Assembly: GCA_041689935.1 (NCBI GenBank)
Contig: JBDNFI010000057.1
Coordinates: 1 to 64,000, forward strand
DNA from: CAXBDP01 sp041689935
Lineage (GTDB): Bacteria; Bacteroidota; Bacteroidia; Cytophagales; Cyclobacteriaceae
Direction of reading: 5' to 3'
Length of the DNA stretch: 64,000 nt
The notes under the pieces were generated by a model, which saw only the letters and a program-made list of their open reading frames with translations, was not told where the DNA came from and did not search any database. Both the position numbers and the translations under genes were made by a program. Positions 1-8,488 of the stretch are shown one piece after another; within the stretch, counting starts at the first letter, position 1, and every line of letters begins with the position of its first letter.

Positions 1-62
1 CAGGAAGATTTGTCTCCAAATTGCTTTTCAAAGGTTTTTCGGTCTAATTGAAGTAGTTTCAT
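1..62 (-). CDS. possible 5' end of an unidentified gene running off the left edge
   Basis: On the minus strand an ATG at 60-62 opens a frame of 20 codons without a stop up to the window edge (begins MKLLQLDRKTFEKQFGDKSS). All three plus-strand frames of this stretch hit stops. The 63-139 stretch behind it is A+T rich and could carry its promoter, but no clear TTTG/TAnnTTTG pair was found. The product is not recognised and the frame is short, so it may be chance. Confidence 0.3.
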   Translation of the reverse strand, partial: MKLLQLDRKTFEKQFGDKSS

Positions 63-139
63 ACGGGTGATTTTATACTCTAATATACTACTTAATATAT
101 TGATAAACAATGTTTAGTGGCCTAAATGAGTAACCCTAA

Positions 140-364
140 AACATTATTCCATTACTACAAGAGTATTTTTATGGGGACTATGGCAAAATAGGTTTGGTGC
201 TTGGTGATGCATTTGTTCAAGCTCAAAATGATAAGAAGTTATCATTTGCCAAATTCAAGGAAATCAATGCCGACTTAAGAGAAGATTACGAGAGTCGTAC
301 TGTTTACACATTGACCAATGCTGAATCATGGAAGAAACAGGATTTCATAGCTATTTATGAGTGA
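140..364 (+). pseudogene. mcrB: mcrB remnant: C-terminal stub of the McrB-type AAA+ GTPase
   Basis: The frame ending at TGA 362-364 reads NIIPLLQEYFYGDYGKIGLV and ends in an AESWKKQDFIAIYE tail, which is the characteristic C-terminus of McrB, the GTP-driven motor of modified-cytosine restriction. A TAA at 137-139 closes the frame, and none of the three frames of bases 1-139 resembles McrB, so the DNA-binding domain, Walker motifs and most of the AAA+ domain are absent. The stub overlaps the mcrC start by 8 bases (ATG inside the last codons), preserving the original operon junction. I infer a deletion or insertion with a junction near 139/140. It lacks a plausible start and should be nonfunctional. 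Confidence 0.75.
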
Positions 365-1592
365 ACAGAAGCGATATATTCAAGTCTTTGAGCATGAAGT
401 GATTCAAACATATGAGAGGTCTGATGGAAGATTCTTAACCTCAAAGCAATTTGACCAACTTTGTGCTTACAATGATCAGCATGGTAATAAATATTTTAAA
501 GTCATACGGCAAGGTGTTAAATTCAAGCAGTTTGTTGGCGTCATCCAAATTGGCCGAACAACTATTGAAATATTGCCTAAAACCGATGACAGTGATTCGC
601 AGTTCTGGCATAAAATTCTACTTCAGATGCTCGCTGAATGCGAGAAAATTAAGCGCGAATCTGTATCCCAAGCCGTACTTCGAAAGCGAGAGAATTCATT
701 ACTCGATCTATATATAGAAATGTATTTGGATGAAGTAGAAACTCTTGTTCATAAAGGATTAACAAAGAAGTACTTAAGAAATCAAGATCAGATAAAAGCC
801 TTAAAAGGAAAATTAGTGTTTTCTGATCACATAAGAAAGAATCTTGTTCATAAGGAACGCTTTTTTAAAGAGCATACAATCTACAGTTCTGATAATATTT
901 ATAACCAGATAATAAAGCTCGCCCTAGAAGTAATATGTAAACTCAATTGTGCCACACATTTAAAAGATCGAGCTCTTGGTCTAAACCTTTTTTTTTACTC
1001 CATATCATCAGTTCGAGCAATTAATGACAAGACATTTGATATGCTAGTGCTATCAAGAAACACCAAGAAGTACAAAGAAGCAATCAGCATAGCCCGGCTA
1101 ATCATTTTGAATTATTCACCAGATATCAAATCAGATTCGGAAAACTTATTAGCAATACTTTTTAATATGAATGATCTCTGGGAGGAATTCATTTATCGAC
1201 AGTTGCTTAAAACCAAGGATGAAGGTTTTGAAGTATTACCCCAGCGAAGAAAGAAGTTTTGGGGGAATAAAGAAATTAAACCAGATATTGTCATCAAAAA
1301 AGGAGAGGAGACTTTTATAATTGATACTAAATGGAAAGTGCTAGATCAAGCGAGTCCCTCGGACGATGATCTAAAGCAGATATATGCTTATAATCTCTAC
1401 TGGAAGAGTTACAGTAGTATTTTACTTTATCTAAAGACTCAATCAAGTCCAGACGGAACTTATGGAAAGTATCACCAAGGAATAGATAAGGAACATGGTT
1501 GTACGCTTAGTTTTATTGATCTTATAGATGAAAATAGAAACCTGAATAAAGCGTGTTCTAAGGAACTATGGAAATTAATTGGTACAATGTAG
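357..1592 (+). CDS. mcrC: McrC-like nuclease subunit of a McrBC restriction system
   Basis: The 411-residue protein has the McrC layout: an N-terminal beta-rich and helical half that contacts McrB, and a C-terminal PD-(D/E)xK nuclease domain. Visible catalytic residues are D310 (KPDIVIKKG), D323 and K325 (FIIDTKWK), followed by the family's Q341xYAY segment. McrC cuts DNA only when loaded by the McrB GTPase hexamer. Here the start codon overlaps the end of an mcrB stub, and no intact mcrB is present in the window, so the nuclease is probably orphaned unless another McrB acts in trans. The frame is intact over normal family length, so the loss of mcrB may be recent. Confidence 0.85.
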   Translation: MSEQKRYIQVFEHEVIQTYERSDGRFLTSKQFDQLCAYNDQHGNKYFKVIRQGVKFKQFVGVIQIGRTTIEILPKTDDSDSQFWHKILLQMLAECEKIKRESVSQAVLRKRENSLLDLYIEMYLDEVETLVHKGLTKKYLRNQDQIKALKGKLVFSDHIRKNLVHKERFFKEHTIYSSDNIYNQIIKLALEVICKLNCATHLKDRALGLNLFFYSISSVRAINDKTFDMLVLSRNTKKYKEAISIARLIILNYSPDIKSDSENLLAILFNMNDLWEEFIYRQLLKTKDEGFEVLPQRRKKFWGNKEIKPDIVIKKGEETFIIDTKWKVLDQASPSDDDLKQIYAYNLYWKSYSSILLYLKTQSSPDGTYGKYHQGIDKEHGCTLSFIDLIDENRNLNKACSKELWKLIGTM

Positions 1593-1665
1593 TACCTATG
1601 TATTATTGAATTTTTAATTATGTTACATAATTTATATTATGTTAAATTACAGAACAGATAAAAAG

Positions 1666-1689
1666 AAAGGGAGCTATTATACACCCTTT
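1666..1689. terminator. weak hairpin between convergent mcrC and the TlpA-like gene
   Basis: AAAGGG at 1666-1671 pairs with CCCTTT at 1684-1689 across a 12-base loop, with A and T runs on the outer sides, so it could end transcription in either direction. The six-pair stem is short. Confidence 0.4.
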
Positions 1690-1711
1690 TTATATTCTTT
1701 AGACTTATTGC

Positions 1712-2842
1712 TTATTCTTTACCAAACAGTTCGACTAATTTGGCTTCCAAAGTTGGCCCTCTTAGATTCTTTGCTATGATCACTCCGTCAGGATCTACCA
1801 TTACTGTAAATGGAATAGCATCTACTTTATACAGTGCAGCAGCTTCTGAATTGAAATACTTGATATCAGAAACCTGTGGCCAAGGAAGACCGTCTGCTTC
1901 GATGGCATTTACCCAATCCTCCCGCGTTCTATCAAGGGAAACTCCAAATACTGTAAATCCCTTATCATGAAAGGTATTATACAATCTGACTACATTAGGA
2001 TTTTCCTCTCTACAGGGTCTGCACCAACCTGCCCAGAAATCAATTAAAACGTACTGCCCTCTTAAGTCCGAAAGGGAAATTATTTCTCCATCTGGATTTG
2101 GAAGTGATATATCCGGAGCTACTGCACCCACAGCTAGTGAACGGGCATCGTCAACCATTCTACCTAAGTCTGTCGCCATATAGGACGATGGAAATGCTGT
2201 GCGTAAAGTATAGGCAAGCGAATCCATAAAAGTAAAGTCCGTTTCAATATCGAAAAAATTTAAAGACAGTAATGAGGCGATGGATGGACTATTTCCGTTA
2301 ATTATGTTTTTCAAAGCATCCTTTTTTTGTCCTTCTACATTAAAATATTCAGTCCTTAAGGAATCCATTCTTTTGCTTTCACCTCTTTGACTTGCGGCAA
2401 CAAATTGATCATTTAAAGCCCTCTCCTTTTCTTGATATTCGAGAATGATGTCCTGCATTTGGGCAAATAAATCAGTATCTCTTGAGCCTTCTACAGTTGC
2501 TTTATCGCTTGGTTTTGATGCATCTAATGAAATATTAACATTCTCATCATTAAGAACTAAGGTGATTGGAGTTAAATCATAAATTCTTAGTAAATACAGA
2601 TTCGGCTGATCAAGTGAAACGGTTATTTCAAAGGAATTGTCAGTTTCTAAAAGTAATGTATCTACCGTTTGCAATTGATTTGCTTCTAGTACTTGAAGGA
2701 TGATATGACCTTCCTTTGGATTTTCAATTTTTCCGCTAAGTGTAATTTCTAGTGGAAAGGATCCCTGTACTTTCTCAGTATCCTGAGTTTGACAAGAGAT
2801 AAATAGTAATAAACTTAAAACAGATAGTACCAAATTTTTCAT
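1712..2842 (-). CDS. TlpA-like thiol-disulfide oxidoreductase lipoprotein (DUF4369 plus thioredoxin fold)
   Basis: Residues 1-17 form a lipoprotein signal ending in the lipobox LFISC (C17). Residues about 30-110 look like the beta-rich DUF4369 domain often fused to Bacteroidota thioredoxin-like proteins, followed by a helical linker at about 120-230. The thioredoxin domain starts near 240 with the active site W273-C-R-P-C277 and a downstream cis-Pro region (DAIPFTVMVD). The protein is expected to be lipid-anchored in the periplasm and to reduce or shuffle disulfides, for example in cytochrome c maturation or stress; the substrate cannot be told from context. It stands alone downstream of gatB. 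Confidence 0.85.
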   Translation of the reverse strand: MKNLVLSVLSLLLFISCQTQDTEKVQGSFPLEITLSGKIENPKEGHIILQVLEANQLQTVDTLLLETDNSFEITVSLDQPNLYLLRIYDLTPITLVLNDENVNISLDASKPSDKATVEGSRDTDLFAQMQDIILEYQEKERALNDQFVAASQRGESKRMDSLRTEYFNVEGQKKDALKNIINGNSPSIASLLSLNFFDIETDFTFMDSLAYTLRTAFPSSYMATDLGRMVDDARSLAVGAVAPDISLPNPDGEIISLSDLRGQYVLIDFWAGWCRPCREENPNVVRLYNTFHDKGFTVFGVSLDRTREDWVNAIEADGLPWPQVSDIKYFNSEAAALYKVDAIPFTVMVDPDGVIIAKNLRGPTLEAKLVELFGKE

Positions 2843-2885
2843 TAGTTAAATTTTTATCAATCTTAAAAACTTGTAGAAATAGGGA

Positions 2886-4346
2886 TTAGTTCCTTTCCAA
2901 AACTTCCCTAACTAAGCCACTTGCCACTTTGGGATCCGCTTTGCCGTTGCTCTTTTTCATTACCTCACCCATAAACATCCCTAAAAGACCCTTTTTGCCA
3001 TCTCTATATTCCTGTGCTTTTTCTGGAAAAGCGGCAATTACTTCTTCAATAATAGGCAATAATGAATCTTCGCTGCTATCCTGCACCAAATTTAGTCTTT
3101 CAGCTATTTTGAGAGGGTTTTCAGTAGGATTTTTTATCAACTCGGGATATATCTTTTGAGAAGCGGATGAAAAATTGACTTTACCCTGATCTACCAAACT
3201 AATCAATTCGGATAACTGCTTCGTGCTAATTGGGAAATCCTTGATATGAAGTGTAAGTTCGTTTAAGTAAGACTTTACAGGACCCATCACCCAATTGGAT
3301 GCCGCCTTATAGTTATTAGTATGTTTACACAAGTCTTCGAAAAACAGCGCAATTTCTTTGCTATCTGTAAGCACTTGAGCATCGTATTCTGATAGATTAT
3401 ACTCTTTAATAAATCGATCAAATAATACCCATGGAAGTGGCGGCATTTCATTTGCGACATTTTTTAGCCATTCTTCGGACACAACTAGTGGGCTCAAATC
3501 AGGCTCGGGGAAATATCGGTAATCATTCAAATCTTCCTTTGTTCGCATGCTACTCGTTTTGCCGGTAACAGCATCGAAGGTTCTGGTCTCAGAAGGTATA
3601 TTTTCCTTGTTTTCGACCATTAATATCTGCCGCTCAATTTCATGTTCAATAGCTCTTTGGACATTCTTGAAGGAGTTCATATTCTTCACTTCTACCTTCT
3701 TCCCAAATTCTGTAGCATCTTTGAGCATCACCGAAATGTTGGCATCACAGCGAAGAGATCCTTCTTCCATGTTGCCATCACATATTTCAAGGTAGCGAAC
3801 CAGTTTTCTTATTTCAGTCAAAAATGCATAGGCTTCATCAGAATCGTCAATATCAGGATTGGTTACGATCTCAATCAGTGGCATACCAGCTCTATTCAAA
3901 TCTATTAAGGTGTCAATTTCCTGAGCCATGTGGATGGACTTCCCTGCATCTTCTTCCATGTGAATTCGAGTGAGGGTAATTGTTTTCTCCCTCTCTCCCA
4001 CTTTTATTTTCACTTCACCACCAATACATATCGGAGTGCGATCTTGAGTAATCTGATATCCTTTTGGAAGATCAGGATAGAAATAATTTTTACGATCAAA
4101 GATTTGATACCTACTTATGTCGCTATTACAGGCAATACCCATTTTGATGGCATATTCAACTGCTTTTTTGTTGACTTTGGGCAATGTGCCTGGGTGGCCT
4201 AACGTAATAGGACTAATATGCATATTGGGCATATTGCCATATTCTGTAGAATCAGAAACGTACATTTTGCTTTGAGTCAATAATTGAGCATGAACTTCTA
4301 GTCCAATTACAACGCGATATTTATCTCTTATTTTGGTAGTTATCAT
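2886..4346 (-). CDS. gatB: Aspartyl/glutamyl-tRNA(Asn/Gln) amidotransferase subunit B
   Basis: The protein starts with the GatB hallmark GLEVHAQL and carries the strongly conserved NYFYPDLPKGYQITQ and EVTNPD-type segments of the catalytic cradle. It ends with the helical YqeY-like tail (GKADPKVASGLVREVL) that contacts the tRNA elbow. At 486 residues it has normal length. GatB works in the GatCAB complex, which amidates Glu-tRNA(Gln) and Asp-tRNA(Asn) in the cytoplasm. gatA and gatC are not in the window. It lies 10 bases downstream of alaS on the same strand, so the two are probably cotranscribed. Confidence 0.97.
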   Translation of the reverse strand: MITTKIRDKYRVVIGLEVHAQLLTQSKMYVSDSTEYGNMPNMHISPITLGHPGTLPKVNKKAVEYAIKMGIACNSDISRYQIFDRKNYFYPDLPKGYQITQDRTPICIGGEVKIKVGEREKTITLTRIHMEEDAGKSIHMAQEIDTLIDLNRAGMPLIEIVTNPDIDDSDEAYAFLTEIRKLVRYLEICDGNMEEGSLRCDANISVMLKDATEFGKKVEVKNMNSFKNVQRAIEHEIERQILMVENKENIPSETRTFDAVTGKTSSMRTKEDLNDYRYFPEPDLSPLVVSEEWLKNVANEMPPLPWVLFDRFIKEYNLSEYDAQVLTDSKEIALFFEDLCKHTNNYKAASNWVMGPVKSYLNELTLHIKDFPISTKQLSELISLVDQGKVNFSSASQKIYPELIKNPTENPLKIAERLNLVQDSSEDSLLPIIEEVIAAFPEKAQEYRDGKKGLLGMFMGEVMKKSNGKADPKVASGLVREVLERN

Positions 4347-4356
4347 TTCCTATTTA

Positions 4357-6981
4357 TTACAATATCTCTTTAATCATTGACTTGGCTGCTGCGACAACCT
4401 GTGGTAAGCCGGCAAGATTTTTACCTCCCGCTGTTGCGAAAAAGGGCTGACCACCTCCTCCACCTTGAATATGCTTAGCAAGCTCTCGTACTATTTTCCC
4501 TGCGTCTACACTTTTCTCTTTTACCAACTCATCTGATACCATTACTGCTATCATTGGCTTTTGGTCGATTTCACATGCTAAGATAAGCATCAAGTTTTCA
4601 ACCTCATTTTTTAATTCGTATGCAATCTTTTTCAAAGCATCCGCATTTGGCAAACTTACCTGCTCTATGATCACATTCATACCCGCATGTATAGATTGTT
4701 TTTGCTTGAGTTCATCCTTCATTCCAGAAGCCTTATCGAGATGCAATTTCTCCAATTCCTTTTGGAGATTACTGCGATCTTCAAGTAATTGATTCAGCGC
4801 CTTTTTTACATCCTGTGGCCCTTTAAGTATTTGCTGAACTTCATTAAGAATTTCTTCTTTCTCACGCATATACTGCTCTGCTCCTTCTGAAGTTAGCGCT
4901 TCGATTCTTCTAACACCAGCAGCTACTGAGCTCTCACTCATTATTTTGAAATAGCCAATATTACCAGTAGCAGGTGTATGGGTACCACCGCATAACTCCA
5001 CACTAAAATCTTGACCAAAGGTAATTATCCTTACAAACTCCCCATATTTTTCGCCAAAAAGTGCCGTTGCGCCCAAAGTTTTTGCATCTTCGATAGGGAC
5101 ATTTCGCTTCTCATCGAGGGTGACATTTTCCCTAATTTTTCGATTTACAATATCCTCAATTCGAATGATTTCACTTTCCTCTACTTTACTGAAATGAGAG
5201 AAATCAAATCTTAATATTTCCGAATTAACCAAAGAGCCTTTTTGCTGTACATGATTCCCCAAAACTTGTCTTAAAGCAGCATGCAACAAATGAGTCGCAC
5301 TGTGATTGTTACGCGTTTTATTGCGTTTTTCAACATCAATTTGGCAAAGGATATTTGCTTCTAGGTCAGATGGAAGCTTTTTTGTGAACTGGATAATTAA
5401 ATCATTTTCCTTTTTGGTGTCAAAAACCTCGATACTTTCATCATCGCAAATCAACCTCCCGCTATCTCCTACTTGGCCGCCACTTTCGGCATAGAACGGC
5501 GTTTTATCCAATACCAATTGATAATAGGTACCACCTTTTTCTTTGATCTCTCTATATCGAAGCAATTTTGCCGATGCTTCTGTATTATCATATCCGACGA
5601 ATTCAACATCTGTATCATTCGAAACGATCATCCAATCGGACTTCTCTTGCTCGGCTGCCTTGCGCGATCTTGCTTTTTGTGATTCCAATTCCTTTTTGAA
5701 ACCTGCTTCGTCCATTTGAAGCTCATTTTCACGAGCAAGTAAGGCTGTGAGGTCATAAGGAAAGCCAAAAGTATCGTACAGTTCGAAAATCAGATTGCCT
5801 GGGATGGTATCTCCACGTAGGGTCTCCTTGATTTGCTGGAAGCTTTTCAATCCGTTTTCGAGCGTTCTTAGGAAGGATATTTCTTCCTCCATTATTACCC
5901 GCGCGATAAAATCTTGTTGACTTTTGAGTTCAGGAAATACCCCGTCGAACTGATCGGCAAGAATAGGCAAAAGCCTAAAAAGAAAAGGATCGCGAAAATT
6001 TAAGAATGTGTAGCCATAGCGAACTGCACGGCGTAGTATTCGGCGAATCACATATCCGGCCTTATTATTACTTGGTAGCTGACCGTCGGCAATGGTAAAT
6101 GAAATTGCTCTGATATGATCTACAATTACCCGAATAGCGATATCGATTTTGGCATTCTCTCCATACTTCACTCCTGCCTCAGCTGAAATTGCCTCAATTA
6201 ATGGCGTGAAAACATCCGTATCATAATTGGATGTTTTTTGTTGAATGGCCATGCAAAGCCTTTCGAAGCCCATACCTGTATCTACATGTTGGGCGGGTAA
6301 AGGTTTTAGACTGCCGTCTGCCATGCGATTGAACTGCATAAATACGAGGTTCCATATCTCCACAACTTGCGGGTGGTCATTATTGACCAAATCACGCCCG
6401 GGCACAGTATCAACTTCGGATTGCGGTCTGAGGTCAATATGTATTTCTGAACATGGGCCACATGGACCGGTATCTCCCATTTCCCAAAAGTTATCCTTCT
6501 TGGAGCCGTAGATAATTTGCTCTGCTGGAATAATGGCATTCCACAAGTCAAATGCCTCTTGATCGAAAGCTAATCCATCTCCTTTATCTCCTTCAAAAAC
6601 TGATGCGTACATTCGGTCTTTCGGGAGATTATATACTTCTGTCAACAATTCCCAAGCCCATTGGATTGCTTCTTTCTTAAAGTAATTACCAAACGACCAG
6701 TTTCCAAGCATCTCAAACATGGTGTGGTGGTAAGTATCCATCCCAACGTCTTCCAGATCATTATGCTTACCTGAAACTCTAAGGCATTTTTGACTGTTGG
6801 CAACCCGCGGCCAAGGAGCCACTTTATTGCCTAGGAAATAATCTTTAAACTGATTCATCCCTGCATTGATAAACATCAAGGTTGGATCATTCTGAACCAC
6901 TAGCGGTGATGAGGGCACATAACTATGCTCTTTGCTTTTAAAAAATTCAATATATTTTTGACGTATTATTTTCGATTCCAT
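4357..6981 (-). CDS. alaS: Alanyl-tRNA synthetase
   Basis: The 874-residue protein shows all AlaRS parts. The class II catalytic core begins right after the start (FINAGMNQFKDYFLG). The editing domain carries the zinc motif HxxxH (HSATHLLH near 559-566) and C-x3-H in CGGTH near residue 665. The glycine-rich C-Ala domain (GGGGGQPFFATAGG) lies near 835-850. It charges tRNA-Ala and clears mischarged Ser and Gly. It heads a two-gene unit with gatB and faces an M23 peptidase gene across 143 bases. Two copies of the GCGGGAGG octamer fall inside it (4424-4431 and 5455-5462). Confidence 0.98.
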   Translation of the reverse strand: MESKIIRQKYIEFFKSKEHSYVPSSPLVVQNDPTLMFINAGMNQFKDYFLGNKVAPWPRVANSQKCLRVSGKHNDLEDVGMDTYHHTMFEMLGNWSFGNYFKKEAIQWAWELLTEVYNLPKDRMYASVFEGDKGDGLAFDQEAFDLWNAIIPAEQIIYGSKKDNFWEMGDTGPCGPCSEIHIDLRPQSEVDTVPGRDLVNNDHPQVVEIWNLVFMQFNRMADGSLKPLPAQHVDTGMGFERLCMAIQQKTSNYDTDVFTPLIEAISAEAGVKYGENAKIDIAIRVIVDHIRAISFTIADGQLPSNNKAGYVIRRILRRAVRYGYTFLNFRDPFLFRLLPILADQFDGVFPELKSQQDFIARVIMEEEISFLRTLENGLKSFQQIKETLRGDTIPGNLIFELYDTFGFPYDLTALLARENELQMDEAGFKKELESQKARSRKAAEQEKSDWMIVSNDTDVEFVGYDNTEASAKLLRYREIKEKGGTYYQLVLDKTPFYAESGGQVGDSGRLICDDESIEVFDTKKENDLIIQFTKKLPSDLEANILCQIDVEKRNKTRNNHSATHLLHAALRQVLGNHVQQKGSLVNSEILRFDFSHFSKVEESEIIRIEDIVNRKIRENVTLDEKRNVPIEDAKTLGATALFGEKYGEFVRIITFGQDFSVELCGGTHTPATGNIGYFKIMSESSVAAGVRRIEALTSEGAEQYMREKEEILNEVQQILKGPQDVKKALNQLLEDRSNLQKELEKLHLDKASGMKDELKQKQSIHAGMNVIIEQVSLPNADALKKIAYELKNEVENLMLILACEIDQKPMIAVMVSDELVKEKSVDAGKIVRELAKHIQGGGGGQPFFATAGGKNLAGLPQVVAAAKSMIKEIL

Positions 6982-7006
6982 CCGGATCTAGGCTTTTTCT
7001 TAGGAG

Positions 7007-7038
7007 TTGAACTATAAAAAACTATAATCGTATATTTG
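7007..7038 (+). promoter_or_regulatory. predicted Bacteroidota-type promoter for the M23 peptidase gene
   Basis: TTG at 7007-7009, a 21-base spacer and TATATTTG at 7031-7038 match the Bacteroidota primary-sigma pattern TTTG and TAnnTTTG. It points at the gene starting at 7125. Confidence 0.6.
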
Positions 7039-7040
7039 CG

Positions 7041-7056
7041 ACGGTAAAATTACCGT
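7041..7056. promoter_or_regulatory. 16-base palindrome at the predicted transcription start
   Basis: ACGGTAA (7041-7047), AA, TTACCGT (7050-7056) is a perfect inverted repeat starting 2 bases after the predicted -7 element. Its position suits a repressor operator or a small hairpin at the 5' end of the transcript. The binding factor is unknown. Confidence 0.45.
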
Positions 7057-7124
7057 TATTTGATTGTTAAAAATTGCGATGGTAACACAAAGCACAAAAT
7101 TAAGATAATATTTAACCCTACCAC

Positions 7125-8102
7125 ATGGCAAGAATAAAATATTACTATGATACGGAAACCTGCAAGTACGAAAGGGTACGAGTAAGTAAATGGGACGTGT
7201 TTCTCAATTTTTTAGGCTTCTTCGCCGTATCATTTATTCTTGCCATTAGCATATTATTTATCTATAGTCAGTATTTTGAATCTCCAAAAGAAGCGAGGTT
7301 GCAAAAGGAAAATGAAGAGCTTGTTATTTATTACGATTTTTTCAAGCAAGAGCTAGATAAAATGAATTCACTCATTGGGTCACTTGAGGACAGAGACGAT
7401 GATATATATAGAGTTATATTCGAAGCCGAGCCGATCCCTAGCTCCATACGTAGAGGCGGAATAGGTGGAGTAGATAGATATAAATCCTTCAAGCAAAGTG
7501 GATTACAGCGGGAGGAATTGATAATAGACTTGATGAAGCAGGTGGATATACTTAAAAGACAAATGTATATTCAAACGCGCAGCCATGATGAATTAATGGA
7601 ATTGGCTATGAATAAGGAAGAGCTTTGGGCAGCGATTCCGTCTATCCAGCCGATCAATAATAAGGAATTGAATAGGCTTGCATCTGGCTATGGAATGCGG
7701 ACTCATCCTATTTTGAAAGTAAAGAAATTTCATGCAGGAGTGGATTTCTCCGCCCCTCGTGGCACACCTATTTATGCTACAGGTGATGGCGTAATTGTAG
7801 AAGTGAAAACTACTTTTGGTGGATACGGTAAATACGTGGAAGTTGACCATGGATTTGGCTATCTCACTAGATATGCCCACATGAGTGCCTTCGAAGTACG
7901 CAAAGGACAAAAAGTAAAGCGTGGTGAAAAAATTGGGTATGTAGGTTCTAGTGGACAATCCACTTCACCTCACTTGCACTATGAAATTTTAAAAGACGGG
8001 AAATTTGTTAATCCAGTGAATTACTTCTTCCAAGATTTAACACCAGAAGAGTATGAAAAATTATTAGAATTAGCATCTATCGAAAATCAATCATTATCTT
8101 AA
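7125..8102 (+). CDS. M23 family metallopeptidase, membrane-anchored cell-wall hydrolase
   Basis: A cytoplasmic N-terminus of about 25 residues is followed by one membrane segment at about 28-47, a coiled-coil region at about 55-165 and a C-terminal LytM/M23 domain at about 185-300. Zinc and catalytic residues are visible: H203 and D207 (HAGVDF), H252 and the HLH motif at 283-285. Such proteins cut peptidoglycan cross-links, or act as degenerate activators, in the periplasm; here the residues look complete. It is followed at 38 bases by a MerR-type regulator and dprA, a common arrangement in this phylum, and is preceded by a predicted promoter. Confidence 0.92.
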   Translation: MARIKYYYDTETCKYERVRVSKWDVFLNFLGFFAVSFILAISILFIYSQYFESPKEARLQKENEELVIYYDFFKQELDKMNSLIGSLEDRDDDIYRVIFEAEPIPSSIRRGGIGGVDRYKSFKQSGLQREELIIDLMKQVDILKRQMYIQTRSHDELMELAMNKEELWAAIPSIQPINNKELNRLASGYGMRTHPILKVKKFHAGVDFSAPRGTPIYATGDGVIVEVKTTFGGYGKYVEVDHGFGYLTRYAHMSAFEVRKGQKVKRGEKIGYVGSSGQSTSPHLHYEILKDGKFVNPVNYFFQDLTPEEYEKLLELASIENQSLS

Positions 8103-8140
8103 TCAAAAAAATATTTTTAGCCACAGATTTCCTAAACGAG

Positions 8141-8485
8141 ATGCCTTACAAGGAGAAAGAAATAGAGAAAAAGTATTACACCATAGGTGAAGTAGCGGGT
8201 ATGTTCAAAGTAGCTACGTCTATGATTCGTTTTTGGGAAAGTGAATTTGATATAATTAAACCCGCTAAAAATAAAAAAGGCAATCGAGTATTTACGAAAA
8301 AGGACGTTGATAGTGTTAAACTTGTTTACCATTTGGTAAAAGAAAAATGCTATACCTTACAAGGAGCAAGAGAATTCATCAAAAATTCAAAAGAACAAGG
8401 AACAAGTTCTGATAATGCAACCATGATTAGTTCACTACGTAATATCAGGAGCTTTTTAGTAGAGCTACAAGAAAGCCTTCCTTAA
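8141..8485 (+). CDS. MerR family transcriptional regulator
   Basis: The 114-residue protein has a MerR-type winged helix-turn-helix at its N-terminus (YYTIGEVAGMF, then SMIRFWE, residues 12-34) and a short helical tail instead of an effector-binding domain. No metal-binding cysteine cluster is visible, so it is not an obvious metal sensor. MerR proteins act as dimers on stretched promoters. It sits between an M23 peptidase gene and dprA in a probable operon; its own target is unknown. Confidence 0.88.
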   Translation: MPYKEKEIEKKYYTIGEVAGMFKVATSMIRFWESEFDIIKPAKNKKGNRVFTKKDVDSVKLVYHLVKEKCYTLQGAREFIKNSKEQGTSSDNATMISSLRNIRSFLVELQESLP

Positions 8486-8488
8486 TCC

